Below, piece by piece: positions 53,289 through 63,389 of a stretch of 64,000 nucleotides of DNA. The DNA comes from Diaporthe sp. PMI_573 (lineage: Eukaryota > Ascomycota > Sordariomycetes > Diaporthales > Diaporthaceae), in NCBI GenBank assembly GCA_021399435.1, contig JAJTUP010000050.1:372001-436000 (forward strand). Direction: 5' to 3'. The notes below the pieces were generated by a model that was given only the letters and a program-made list of their open reading frames with translations, was not told where the DNA came from and ran no database searches. Made by a program: the position numbers and the translations under genes. Positions within the stretch are counted from its first letter, which is position 1. The number at the start of each line of letters is the position of its first letter.

Positions 53289-54329
53289 TTATCTTTGGTC
53301 TGCCTGGTACCCGTGATCTAAACCACTCTCCTTCATAGGTAACACCACGGGATCCTCCAACGAAGCCTTGTACAGTGAACTTGAGTCCGGAATAATCATC
53401 ATGTATGCGATGTAGCATAGCATCCGCGCCTTGATCATGTCTGCGAGTCCACGAATTTCCTCGGGCCTTTCCTCCATGGCCTGGTCTGGGAATGCCTTTC
53501 GGTACAGGAACTGGTGTAGATTCTGCAGCGGTGCAGTTGCTTTGGAAATAGGTTCCCCCCAAGTTTTTACCAATGCCTCAGAAACAGCTTCAATCGAAAT
53601 CGTGTGCTGATAACAAGACTTGGTAATTGCAAGGTCGAGAAGAAAAGTTTGAGTCCAGAGAACGTGATGTGGTTGCACATGATTCCTCCACCCGCCCTTG
53701 TCTCCCCCAGTAGCGTTCATCTGGCGCTGATCATACTTTGGAGGTTGACTGGATCCGACGTATTTGGAGCTTGTGTGCCGCTCGTTTGGTTCCTTTGAAA
53801 GAATACAAATGAGGCTCTTGGAAGTCTCGGAAATTCTCCATCATTGACCTGGGTTCGTGCATTGCGGGTGGACATTCGACTGAGTAAGATCTTTTCAATC
53901 ATCTCGATGTCGCCGAGGCCACATGCGTTCTGCATCCAACTCAAATGCCCGCCTTCACAGCCGTGTCCCCAAGTGAGGTACTCATGGCCTGTCACTCGGC
54001 ACAAATCATGTTGGAGAAGCTCCAGCACCATCGTCCCTTCCTGCAGGTTTTCCAGAATGTATGGCTGGATGCAGCTGCGTCTTGCCAGAGGATCGCGACC
54101 TCCCAACTGCATGAGCGGCATCTGAATCTGGTCATGTGAAGGTGGCTGTGTTTACCATTGTTTCCCAACTAAGCTTAAACGTACCTTCGAGTAGGTGGCA
54201 GCGCGATTCGCTTCCACCAATCTCAAGGTCTGTGTTCTCGAAGAGATTAATGATTTCTCCTATCCTTACCAAGAAAGGATCGGAGCAGGGCCCGAGGAAT
54301 GTCATGCTTACGCCGTGAACAGGCAGCAT
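53289..54329 (-). CDS. Unidentified multi-exon gene, model incomplete
   Basis: Three minus frames follow each other: 54329-54132 (FLVRIGEIINLFENTDLEIG, then CHLLEG before a GTACGT donor), 54121-53717 (LQHDLCRVTGHEYLTWGHGC, LSWMQNACGLGDIEMIEKIL) and 53720-53289 (WTQTFLLDLAITKSCYQH, then an amphipathic helix region and an MLCYIAYMMIIP segment). They look like parts of one protein of about 340 residues. I could not make the first junction keep frame, so a frameshift or an extra intron is possible. No family is recognised. Confidence 0.35.
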
Positions 54330-55137
54330 TCTTACAGGGGTACTCGGCGGGTGTGTTGCAACACTAATTTTCTCAGGTTTCTCGTTTCGTCAGCCCGCTT
54401 CTTCTTTTGCATCTCATGCGAACCAATTATGTGCGATGCAATTTGACAACAGGTATGCTGAAGTAGGAAAACCTACAGTTGAGAGTATATAGAATATAAT
54501 CTGAACCTAGCCCAACAGACACAACCTCGTGCTACTGTATGCAGGCCTCAACTATCGAGAATAAGGTGTTCCGTCAGACAATTGCAGATCGGAAGAATAA
54601 ACGCTATTACAACCGGCCATGTTCCCATCAGCGTCCACCGGGTCAGTCAACTCTTCAGACTTGTACTCGTCAGACCCTTCATTCATATCAGAACTAATGC
54701 CACCCGATTGACAACCTTGGTCTTCGTCCCTATTCCAATGTCGATGTGACGATCACTGGTTCCTAAGTCCTCTAAACCTGTAGATCAGGGTTTATATTCA
54801 GGATACGCAGCAAGGCGGTAGATTAAGCAATGGGGTTCTGACAATGATCACAGCTAGTAAAAGCTATTCGTAAATGAATACTTAGATTAACTGCTGAAGA
54901 GCTTCCAGGAATTCTCCTGCCGTGCAAACACCGCAGCATGCGATTCATCTCCACTTCGTATTTACGGCCTGGGCATTCTAATACCTCAACAGGCGTTTTG
55001 TTCACATAGTAATGCAAGATCAGACGTAAGAATTATCCTATCAAAGTATTGTATTGTGGTACGTAGGGAGCAGAGATTAAACTAATCTTCAACGCCTAAC
55101 CTTGTCTTGTCTCACTGAAAGGACCGCTTTTCGTAAG
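54330..55137. other. No gene recognised
   Basis: A minus frame at 54823-55017 (VEVLECPGRKYEVEMNRML) may be an exon of the cysteine-rich ORF that follows, but no splice model fits. Confidence 0.3.
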
Positions 55138-55353
55138 TTACTTCTTCTGCATCTTGTAATCCCACGCGATCCGTTCCTCCACGTTTCGCAGTGTCAACTC
55201 AGGCCAATGGGCGCAGGCCGAGCAGTTCTCATTGCGTGCTTGTATCTCTGTCCAACTGCAAGGGCAGTGATGGTGAGTGCTCCCTATGCATGGATCATAA
55301 CAGTATGTGTTGTGCCCGCAACGGCTGTTGTTGGTAATCATGAGCAAGCACAT
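55138..55353 (-). CDS. Small cysteine/histidine-rich ORF
   Basis: From the ATG at 55353 (MCLLMITNNSRCGHNTYC) the frame has about ten cysteines and several histidines in 71 residues (CPCSW, NCSACAHW), suggesting metal binding. It resembles small fungal proteins with RCGH...C...C...CPxC patterns but I cannot name it. A downstream exon may exist. Confidence 0.3.
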   Translation of the reverse strand: MCLLMITNNSRCGHNTYCYDPCIGSTHHHCPCSWTEIQARNENCSACAHWPELTLRNVEERIAWDYKMQKK

Positions 55354-55455
55354 GGCCTTAATCAAGGATGGCGTTAGAAGCCTCACCGATAAAGCAGGTA
55401 ATGACCACTAGGGGTATCCGGGTATACAAAGAAACAACAACGATACATTACCCCC

Positions 55456-55734
55456 TTATCCACGCGGATTTAAATTTCCACTATAGGACGGCTCAGGGGT
55501 TGCTGGTAAGGTTTTGTTCAAAATATTATGGCCCGGGGCTGGGACCTGGGACTTGCCGTTATGTTGGCTATTCTTGTTCAGTCTATACAAGTATATTTGT
55601 TTTATTATACCCGTGGCAATTGCAATTAAAAAGATTGACCCGATAATGATTAAGACTATCGTGGTTGATAAGTTGCTGTTCTTGGTCTTGTGGTATGTTG
55701 TCGATTTCCTTGAAACAAAAGTGGAAAGACCCAT
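55456..55734 (-). CDS. Small single-pass membrane ORF
   Basis: The 92-codon frame starts MGLSTFVSRKST and has one clear membrane helix (TIVLIIIGSIFLIAIATGII, residues 24-43) followed by a polar tail with P-rich end. It has no recognised family. It lies 100 bp upstream of the cysteine-rich ORF on the same strand and could be its first exon, but no splice junction was found. Confidence 0.3.
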   Translation of the reverse strand: MGLSTFVSRKSTTYHKTKNSNLSTTIVLIIIGSIFLIAIATGIIKQIYLYRLNKNSQHNGKSQVPAPGHNILNKTLPATPEPSYSGNLNPRG

Positions 55735-56219
55735 GCTTTGAAAGTGTCATGGAAGGATATATACGTGTGTGTATGTGTGTGTTAAGCTGATGGTGACTTG
55801 GGTCTATATAGGTAGGTCAGTACAGTATACGAATTTTATCATCCGGCAATAATGTGAAATTCAATTTCCATTTCTTGAGAATTTTGGTCCGTACTTTGAT
55901 CACATTCGGCTGAGCATACGGTGGAAGGGAGTGGATTTATATGTACAAGGCTCGTCAACGACTAACCTTAAAGAAGTTTATAAAGTTTGAAAAATTAAAG
56001 GGGGAAGTGGGTGGGGGGCAATAGAATGCGGAATAGAACCAACCCCTGCCACCAAAATACATTTGATTTCGAAGCACCGTAAATTTTCACTTTGTGGTTT
56101 CTGTAAGAAGGAGTTAAGAATTCTGTTCTAAGCTTCCAATAATAACATTCAAATTACCTCACTTGCCTTCTGTCTTACTATAACATTTCGCCTGTGGGAC
56201 ACTATGTTTTCTATATATA
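55735..56219. other. AT-rich intergenic
   Basis: Nothing recognised. Confidence 0.4.
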
Positions 56220-56330
56220 CAACCCGACGACCAACGCCGGCGTCGCGTTCCAGCCGCATGACCAAGTCTGAGTTCTTTGTTGCCTTTAAGGCAGTCGTCC
56301 AGCTCTCCGCCCTGGTATCCCTTTTTGTTA
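56220..56330 (+). pseudogene. Tiny pogo transposase scrap
   Basis: MTKSEFFVAFKAV (from 56259) matches the ITKSEFFIAFKAA segment of the intact transposase at 44085-45767. Nothing else of the element is present. Confidence 0.4.
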
Positions 56331-56454
56331 TAAAAAGTCTTGATTATCATCTTGGCCCAAATCTCCTCGCATATCACAAGCCCCCTCCCCTTTAACATGG
56401 GTTTCGCTGCTAAATGTATACTGTTCCTTGCCTTATCATAGATTTGCACTGTTT

Positions 56455-56759
56455 AACTACATTGATTCCGATAGATATGATCGTTTTGCGTAGCGATGTG
56501 ATTGATGTTTGTGCAGAGAGCGTACAACCAGGAACGCAGAAGCAGGCTATCGAATGATGATGGTACCTCCAGTCCGACGGCTATATGCCAGGCAGCCCAG
56601 ACACTGTGTAAGCGAGAGTCATCTGGATCGAATGTATGTATGCAGGGATCTGGTTGCGAAGTCTTCCACTCCTCGTTCCAATTGTTGAAAGGCTCCGGCA
56701 GCCAATGACGGACAAAGCGGGAAGCCAGCTCCTCGCACTTTACTGAATTGTATTTTGAT
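56455..56759 (-). pseudogene. Ulp1-like protease relic lacking catalytic Cys
   Basis: An open minus frame without ATG reads ELASRFVRHWLPEPFNNW, then PSSFDSLLLRSWLYALCTNIN, and stops at 56455. It aligns segment by segment with the Ulp1 domain of the fusion gene (QLARRFVTNRLPDPYNDW, then PSSIDSKLYRLFLLALGTNVN). Where that gene has NSYDCGLC, this copy has DDSRLHSV, so the nucleophile cysteine is gone. It is a diverged, broken relative; the rest of the gene cannot be traced. Confidence 0.6.
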
Positions 56760-57310
56760 CACCGCGGAAGATAATTCCAGCTTAACTTTAACGCAGGTAA
56801 ATGGCGCCTCGTGCAAAACCTCGTTTCGTCTTGTAAGCATAACCTAGTACAAGCCCCGTGGCGGAGCCATAGAACTCCTTTGGTAAACTTTATAACGTCA
56901 TCGTTTACATTCAACAGAGTGTTTGGCGCAGCCGAAAGTTTCTCGCTATCAGGCACAATTATAAACTGGCGCAAGACAATAACACAAGATGGAGCTCATG
57001 GTATGCCATTTTGAGGGCGGCATCGAATCTCAGAGATGCAACTGACGGCTACTTTCACAAATGGGTGGACGCGGATTGCGCCGAATTTGAAGTAATACGA
57101 AAGATACGCCTTGGAAGCAACGTACCTGGAAAGAAGGAAGAGGCGTAACCAGGACAATCACCTCCGAAGGTGACGAAGACGGCGCTGTAGCGGGGATTGT
57201 CGCCGAACTGTGTGCTAACGAAGTTCAGTGGGCATGCGAATCCAACACATGATCAAGTACCGATACGTGCCATTTACAATGGGAAAAGCACGATATAATA
57301 GGAACGCCAA
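56760..57310. other. Probably decayed gene sequence, unreadable
   Basis: Frames are short and interrupted. The part next to 56760 may be further Ulp1-like sequence. Confidence 0.25.
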
Positions 57311-58240
57311 GTGTGGCGACTGTTTGAATTTTTCAAGGAGGCAGATAGAAAGATAGGGGAGGATTTCAAGGTCGAGAGGGATGAGTACACCAAGAAGTTC
57401 TTCCACAGAGTTCGCTTCTTTTCCGGACAACTGCTGGAGCAGCGGTGGATGCAGAAGCACACCTTCAGCCGCGTGCTTTTCGATCGACCGACGTCCATTG
57501 GTACGATCATTGGCAACGCAACTATGGACATAACGTCTTGGGTGTGACGGAGGACGAGAAGGTGCACATTAAGGATAAGGATGGGAGCTTTATCTAGGAC
57601 GTCTACCCGCAGATGATTGTAGCCCACTCTACTCTCATACGCTGCCCTGAATGGCTTGAAGAGTTGTCAAGCTGTTGCTTGACACCAGCAAGACATATGC
57701 GGATCCTCGATCTCGTCACTGCGAGGCCGACCATCGATGCGAGTACTTTGATTTAATTGGTGGCACTAGCACTTGGGGGGTATAAACTGTCGTCATCCTA
57801 TCTGGTTTTTCTGCTAATAAGCAATCCTACGTGACGACTACTTCGGCAAAGGAGCAGTAACTGTTGTTTCTGAGATCAATCTGACTAATCACCCTCACTA
57901 TGCAGCCTATCTCGCCTCCCTCGCAAACACCGGCCTAGTCCGCCTAGGTCACCACGTCTCGCAGCTCCGGGTGCTCTTCAAATTTGGCCTTGCGGGGAAA
58001 GAGCTGCGGCATCCTGACAAGCTGCTGGTGTCGTTTGATATAGACCCGACGGTCGTCGTGCCGGAGTCTGATTTGCTTCACGAAGACGTGGAAGACTGGG
58101 CCACGCGGATGCAACAAACAGGCTGGTTTCAGCTTGAATGCAAGGGCGTCCTCAGCCCGTCTTTCTAGCTTGAGCTCGACCTGCCGCCGGAGGACGCCAG
58201 TGCACAAGTGCCGCTGTACATCAACGTCGTAATGTGAATA
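57311..58240 (+). pseudogene. Conserved-looking gene of unknown family, broken
   Basis: Two long coding-like parts are visible. The first reads EYTKKFFHRVRFFSGQLLEQ, then RVLFDRPTSIGTIIGNATMD, and continues after a frame change with TEDEKVHIKDKDGSF, a TAG stop and DVYPQMIVAHSTLIRCPEW. The second (57845 on) reads DDYFGKGAVTVVSEINLTNH, PHYAAYLASLANTGLVRLG, FDIDPTVVVPESDLLHEDVE and, past a single TAG at 58166, LELDLPPEDASAQVPLYINV. Few lesions and protein-like composition indicate recent decay. I do not recognise the family. Confidence 0.45.
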
Positions 58241-58299
58241 TCGCAAACTTCTGACAAGTAATGTAAGAGGACCAAGGAACATCAGACAGAGACACATTC

Positions 58300-58533
58300 A
58301 TGGAGAACTCGACAGAAGACAAGCCGAAACCATCCGAGGTCTTCACCGAAGCTTCTGCATTTGCCGAGGAGTGTGATGCAATCATCTCCCGCCGTTGCGG
58401 CGACCCCAACGTTCTGCCTTATCTCAATGCTCGCCTCTCTGTCACAGAGGAATCTTTTGCGGTCTTTGTAGAATATGAATACGATGGCCTTGGGGAGCAG
58501 GCCGCCGTGATAAATACTGTTCAGGCGGAATAG
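58300..58533 (+). other. Unidentified ORF
   Basis: The 77-codon frame (MENSTEDKPKPSEVFTEASA) stays in frame past its stop for another 35 codons (LLTFTPEDTLQARIRLILS), so it may be part of a broken gene. No domain is recognised. Confidence 0.25.
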
Positions 58534-58792
58534 TTCTTGCTCACATTCACGCCCGAGGACACACTGCAGGCTAGAATCAGGCTTATCTTGAGTATATACA
58601 ATGCAATAACGCTGGCATGCATTTATTCTGGGACATGGGTCTGATCTATGAACCGTTGCGGCCCCCTCGACTCTATTGCTAGGAAACGGTACAGAAAGGA
58701 AATGCTGCGCAGAGATTGTCCTAGGCATCACGTGGTAGAGTCAAATATCTCTCCAAAGCTGGACAAAACACACTCAAGACCCATGTCTTCAA

Positions 58793-60011
58793 AAGTCGCA
58801 ATATTGAACTGTCACAAACCGAGAGACAAATCTACGACTACGTCTATACTCGAGCGAAGAGGACTTTCCAGGAAAACGTTCAGGCAGGCACTGTCATGAA
58901 AGCCTTCACCACCATATTCGCGCAGCTCCTGCGACTGAGGCAGACATGCTGTCACCCGACCCTTGTCAGAAACCAGGACATTGTGGCAGAGGAAGAGGAG
59001 GCCGGAGCCGCGGCTGATGCTGCGGCGGTCTTGCTGACGACATGGATCTCTCGGCTCTGATCGAGCGGTTCACAGCTGATACCGATGACGAGAAGGACGC
59101 AAATGCATTCGGGGCGCATGTGCTCAAGCAGATCCGAGATGAGGCGACCAATGAGTGCCCTATCTGTTGTGAGGAACCAATGATTGACCAAACGGTCACG
59201 GGCTGCTGGCACTCTGCATGCAAAAAGTGTCTCCTAGACTACATCAATCACCAGACAGACCACCACGAAGTACCCAAGTGTTTCAACTGTCGGGAGGTGA
59301 TTAATTCTCGGGACCTTTTCGAAGTTGTGCGCCAGGACGACGACCCGGAGCTCAAGTCTGAGCAAGCCACACCGCGCATAAGCCTCCAGCGTCTCGGTGT
59401 CAATGCCTCCTCGGCCAAGGTGGTCGCCCTAATCAAGCACCTCCGAGCCCTGCGCAGGGAGAGCCCCGAGATGAAGTCGGTCGTCTTCAGCCAGTTCACA
59501 TCCTTCATGACGCTCATCGAGCCAGCGCTGGAGAAGGCCAACATGCAGTTCCTCCGCCTGGACGGGTCGATGGCGCAAAAGGCCCGCGCGGCGGTGCTGG
59601 ACAAGTTCCGGGACAGCAAGAAGTTCACGGTGCTGCTCCTCAGTCTCAAGGCGGGCGGCGTCGGCCTGAACCTGACGAGCGCCAAGAGGGTGTTCATGAT
59701 GGACCCGTGGTGGAGCTTCGCGGTCGAGGCGCAGGCCATCGACCGGGTGCACCGGATGGGGCAGGAGGACGAGGTCAATGTGTACCGGTTCATCGTGAAG
59801 GACAGTGTTGAGGAGAGGATGTTGAAGGTGCAGGAGAGGAAGAAGTTCATGTGAGTGTGGACCCCCCCCCCCCCAAAAAAAAAATCAGTCCGGGCGATTC
59901 ACTTCGGTGTTGCTGACTCAATTTATCTGCAGTGCTACGTCTCTGGGAATGATGAACGACGAGGAAAAGAAGACGCAGCGGATCGAGGACATCAAGGAGC
60001 TTCTGAGCTAA
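58793..60011 (+). pseudogene. Rad5-like SNF2/RING helicase, C-terminal half
   Basis: The first frame reads ELSQTERQIYDYVYTRAKR, FAQLLRLRQTCCHPTLV and an acidic/Ala stretch, then breaks near 59033 by an apparent one-base loss and goes on in the ORF at 59042: a C3HC4 RING finger (CPICCEEP ... HSACKKCLLDY ... CFNC) and the helicase C-lobe (VVFSQFTSFM, FLRLDGSM, LLSLKAGGVGLNLTSAKRVF, AQAIDRVHRMGQ). An 80-nt intron (59853-59932, with poly-C then poly-A) joins to ATSLGMMNDEEKKTQRIEDI and the stop at 60011. The SNF2 ATPase N-lobe with its Walker motifs and the HIRAN domain are missing. Rad5 acts in post-replication repair; this copy cannot. Confidence 0.8.
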
Positions 60012-60395
60012 ATATGGGAGCAAGCATTTCTGGCGACATTTTGGGCAGAGGCGCTGTCACGAACTCATTGCTTGGAGTCCGGTGGTTGATTAACGAATAT
60101 CTCGAAGAGGAGGCTCCTTATAGCATCCGCGAATATACTTGCTCCACATCCGTAACTATCAGCGGTGGGCGACATAGAGGAATGTATTGTGCAACGGTAA
60201 ATATGAACTTGACTCCCTCTTCACCGTGCTGCAACTCTCCGACGCTTTTGTGCGTGTTCGCCTGGTGAGTGTCACCCGGTATCTTGCTCGTCACTGGATA
60301 TTTTCCCATGATTTCATGCGGTGGCTGACATGTAGACATGTTCTAGGATGAAAAGACGCAATGCTGATTATTATCACTACCGCCCCCCAAGTATC
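60012..60395. other. Intergenic between convergent genes
   Basis: Nothing recognised between the Rad5-like pseudogene (plus) and the scytalone dehydratase gene (minus). Confidence 0.5.
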
Positions 60396-61195
60396 TTACA
60401 CGGAAACAGCAGCCTGCAGCTCCCTGACCTCCTCAGAGACAGCGCCCTTCCCCTCGGTCTTGGCCGGCTCCGCCTCCTCGCCAAAGTTGTCCCTCCCGTC
60501 GGCAAAGACCTTCTCAAAGTCGTACTCGCTCCAGCGGATGTCCGGGTTGAGCCCCGCAAACTTCCAGACGCCCTCGACCTTGCGGTACCAGTGCATGTTG
60601 TAGCTGTGGGCGTGGCCCTTGACCTTGACCTCCTTGAGGCTCGCGTCGGTGTAGACCTGGTGGGGCACGCGCAGCTGGTGGTGGCCGATGACCTCGGTGT
60701 CCGAGACCTTCTCCCAGCGGGACCCGCCGACAAAGTGCTGCGTGCGCAGGAGCGGGTTGCCCAGCACGGCGTTGTCCGAGATCATGGCTATGAACTCCTC
60801 GGCTGGCATCGCAGGCCACATCTTGTCGAGGAAGGAGCGGTAGTCGATCTGTTTTTGGGGGTTGGTCCATCTCGTTAGCGAGCCAGTGAGAGAGGGGGGT
60901 GGCTTTGCTTGGCTACACGGGGGATCTGCGTGTGGCGGGCGGGTGGATCGACTGGGCTTGTGTGCGTGGGTGTGCGTGCTGGCTTACACGGAGGGTCGGG
61001 GCGATGCATCTGCTCAGCCGCTTCCAGTCTTTGGAGTCATAGCTGTCTGCCCACTCGAACAAGGCAGCGTTGAGGCCGAGGTAGTCTGATGATCAAGGTC
61101 GTCAGTCAATTATCGTCCAAAAAGATCAAAGCATGCTTGGGCTTTGACATGCCTGAGAAAGTGATCTCATCTGAGGATGCCGAGTTGGAACCCAT
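60396..61195 (-). CDS. SCD1: Scytalone dehydratase (DHN-melanin biosynthesis)
   Basis: Three exons (61195-61153, 61085-60988 and 60848-60396) give 197 residues. Intron 1 (61086-61152) has a GCATGT donor and CAG acceptor and joins ITFS to DYLGL; intron 2 (60849-60987) is GT-AG and joins APTLR to IDYRSF. The protein matches the known family throughout: [59 protein letters not shown] and [15 protein letters not shown]. Active-site positions known from the rice-blast enzyme are conserved at the same numbering (Tyr30, Tyr50, His85, His110, Ser129, Asn131). It dehydrates scytalone and vermelone on the way to 1,8-dihydroxynaphthalene melanin. The C-terminal 25 residues (E/A/K-rich) are an extension. 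No other melanin gene is nearby. Confidence 0.93.
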
Positions 61196-62639
61196 GGTGA
61201 AGGATATCTGTTTGCGCGGGTGTAAATCGATTCGGACTGAAGAGGTATGGTATGTGTGTGTTAAAGGTAAGCTTTTCGACAATCACAAATGCGTGAGCAG
61301 CCAACACCCCTTCCACCACCCCACCGAGATCGAAAGGGGACGGAGATCTGGCATTTATGAATCTCACAAGCCCTCTACGCCACCATCGGTGTGAGGGTGG
61401 TCCGACACGACACAACCACACCGGTGCCCCCCTGTTCCGGCCGTGGGCCGGACGTCCGGAGGTGGTTGGGGAAATGCGCGTTGGCAGCGCCGAAGCCCCT
61501 GAGCCACTAGGCCGCACCCCCTTCGCTTGTCACTTGCATGCTCCCGTCCTAACCGCGTGCATCCATTCCCTTGCGCAGGATCAGATGGTAGGATTTGGCT
61601 GCGTTGGCGGGGTTATGTGTGCTGCGTACTTCCACTGATTGCATGAAGGGTACAGTAGTCTTTATTGGCACGACCGGGACTGGCTGTACTTTTGTGCTTG
61701 TGATTGTGATGAGTGTGATTTCTGATACATTGGGCCCCCCCAGCGTCCGAACACCCGCTCGGTCGCCAAGAGTGTCTGTTCCTCCGGGTTGTGTAGTTCG
61801 GCGCCGAGCGCTGTCTACTAGGTAAAACATGCTGTTAGACTTGGTTGACTTGAGGCCATTGCTTATCACTTGCAAATTCCCGTTTCACGCTCCAACCGCA
61901 GGACCCGTTGGCAGGATTTGTCTGTATTGGCGGGGTTGTATATGCTGCGCACTTCCACTGGCTATATGAGCAGTACAGTAGTCTATATCGGGACAACCAG
62001 GACTGGGTACACATCGTATTATAGCCAGTAATACAGCCACATTTTTAAAGGGTTGAAAGCGTCATTGTGGAACCTCTCTGGCTTGGGTATCTTCTTATCT
62101 TCTATCTGGCTATCCCATAGGAGGTTGTCCTATGGAAAGTTCTTCCAGAGCAGAGTATCACATAGGAGGACGAGTAGTTTATATGGTTTATTGGATAGAG
62201 ACCTAAAGTAACTATCCACGCTGTCGTCATGTGTAGAGCACTTTGTATGAGCCACGTCGTGGGCCCTGGGTCTCCCACCGGGCGTGTCCCATCTTATAAC
62301 CCATGAGGGCGGCGTAGGCTGCGATCAATCGTGCCTGGCGCAATTTGAAGGTAGTGGACCGAGATCCGGGTCCATTTTCCGGGGGGGATTCTGTTGTTCC
62401 GTAGTGAATGACCACAGTCCATGTCCGACTCTAAAACGGCCTCGCCACTATTGACCGCTGCCTCGTTGGTCCCGGAGTCAAACGCTGAAAACTGACAACG
62501 GTCGTGCCCAGGAAAGCTCCATGCATCGCATCATCATGGCTTCTGCTTGGGAGGGTATCCGTATGGGGATGTTTGAAATGCTGGATACTGCTTCGCTTTG
62601 ACTGTTGTGTGACAGGTCAGTGCTTATACCTAGACTTCT
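61196..62639. other. Promoter region of SCD1 and duplicated intergenic block
   Basis: No gene is recognised. The part next to 61196 is the promoter side of SCD1. A diverged direct duplication occupies 61500-62011. Beyond it, short frames only. Confidence 0.4.
61500..62011 (+). repeat. Diverged tandem duplication, about 325-bp period
   Basis: Segments around 61576-61692 and 61899-62011 share, in order, AGGATTTG, TTGGCGGGGTT, CTTCCACTG and TACAGTAGTCT. Upstream parts (CACTTGCA..., CTCC...AACCGC) also pair up. Divergence is substantial, so it is an old duplication. Confidence 0.6.
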
Positions 62640-63029
62640 ATGGCTGCCTCCACGTCCTTTCCTTGGGGTGGGGGGACTGATTTCGGGGTTGCTCTGTGCT
62701 GGGGTGAGGATGGTTGTTGTATCGACGGGTCCGGAATTTTGACTTGTTCGGCTCCCTCTGGAGCCTTGTATGAGGCTGGGAAGACTGGCAGCAGGTACGC
62801 TGGCAACTCGTTTCAGTTCTATGCCCTGGGATGGTCTGATAGTTGTGATCGTGGTTGGGAGCACGGTGTTCTCGTTTCTTCTATTCCCTCCACGTCCTTT
62901 CCTTGGGCTCAACATGATGTTGGTCGGTTTAGCAACAGGATTGTCTTGTTCTTTATGTTGGGAGGTTGCTATTATACGTGTGAATATATTTGGTGTTTGC
63001 AAAATCTCAGGTTTTCCCAACTGTATCAA
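62478..63029 (-). CDS. Unrecognised ORF with two PRKGRGG motifs
   Basis: The 183-codon frame contains SPRKGRGGNRR and TPRKGRGGSHR about 75 residues apart, in an S/T/P/I-rich setting. The basic glycine motif recalls short DNA- or RNA-binding patches, but no known domain is present. It reflects a DNA repeat: CCTCCACGTCCTTTCCTTGGG-like sequence occurs near 62650 and 62890 on the plus strand. It may be disordered protein or chance. Confidence 0.25.
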   Translation of the reverse strand: MIQLGKPEILQTPNIFTRIIATSQHKEQDNPVAKPTNIMLSPRKGRGGNRRNENTVLPTTITTIRPSQGIELKRVASVPAASLPSLIQGSRGSRTSQNSGPVDTTTILTPAQSNPEISPPTPRKGRGGSHRSLGISTDLSHNSQSEAVSSISNIPIRIPSQAEAMMMRCMELSWARPLSVFSV

Positions 63030-63389
63030 ACACTACCGCAGGTATCTTGGACAATAATTGACCCAGATATTCTTTACTGGGAACTCTACTCGCCAAATAA
63101 GTCGATCGTCTCCGTGGACCGCCTTCTCAGGCGTAGACGACAGAAGCGCGACGAACCTCAGGAAAGCCATGAAAACCAGGAATGCCAAGCCTCGATCTCA
63201 AGCGTCGAGGACATGTCGGAGCTCCTGCGGCAGCAGCAGCAGACGTACGGCTACTACGGCACGCAGCGAGTCGCGAGTAGTACCATTGTTCCGCAGCAGA
63301 TGAAGAGCTTCCCAATTAGCTCTGAGCCTGTTGAGCTTCCTACCCCCAAGGACGAAACCTTGGAGAAGGAGCGTCGTGACGGCCACTAG
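63030..63389 (+). CDS. C-terminal exon-like ORF, unknown family
   Basis: The end of the plus frame (from about 63055: DPDILYWELYSPNKSIVSVD) looks coding, with a basic block (LLRRRRQKRDEPQES), a glutamine run before TYGYYG and an acidic/lysine tail ending at the TAG at 63387. The frame extends upstream to 62640, but that portion is glycine/valine-rich and unconvincing, so an intron near 63040 is likely. No family is recognised. Confidence 0.35.
   Translation, partial: TLPQVSWTIIDPDILYWELYSPNKSIVSVDRLLRRRRQKRDEPQESHENQECQASISSVEDMSELLRQQQQTYGYYGTQRVASSTIVPQQMKSFPISSEPVELPTPKDETLEKERRDGH

Noticed and set aside
59248..59850. 200-codon minus-strand ORF
   Set aside because: It is antisense to the RING/helicase exon of the Rad5-like pseudogene.
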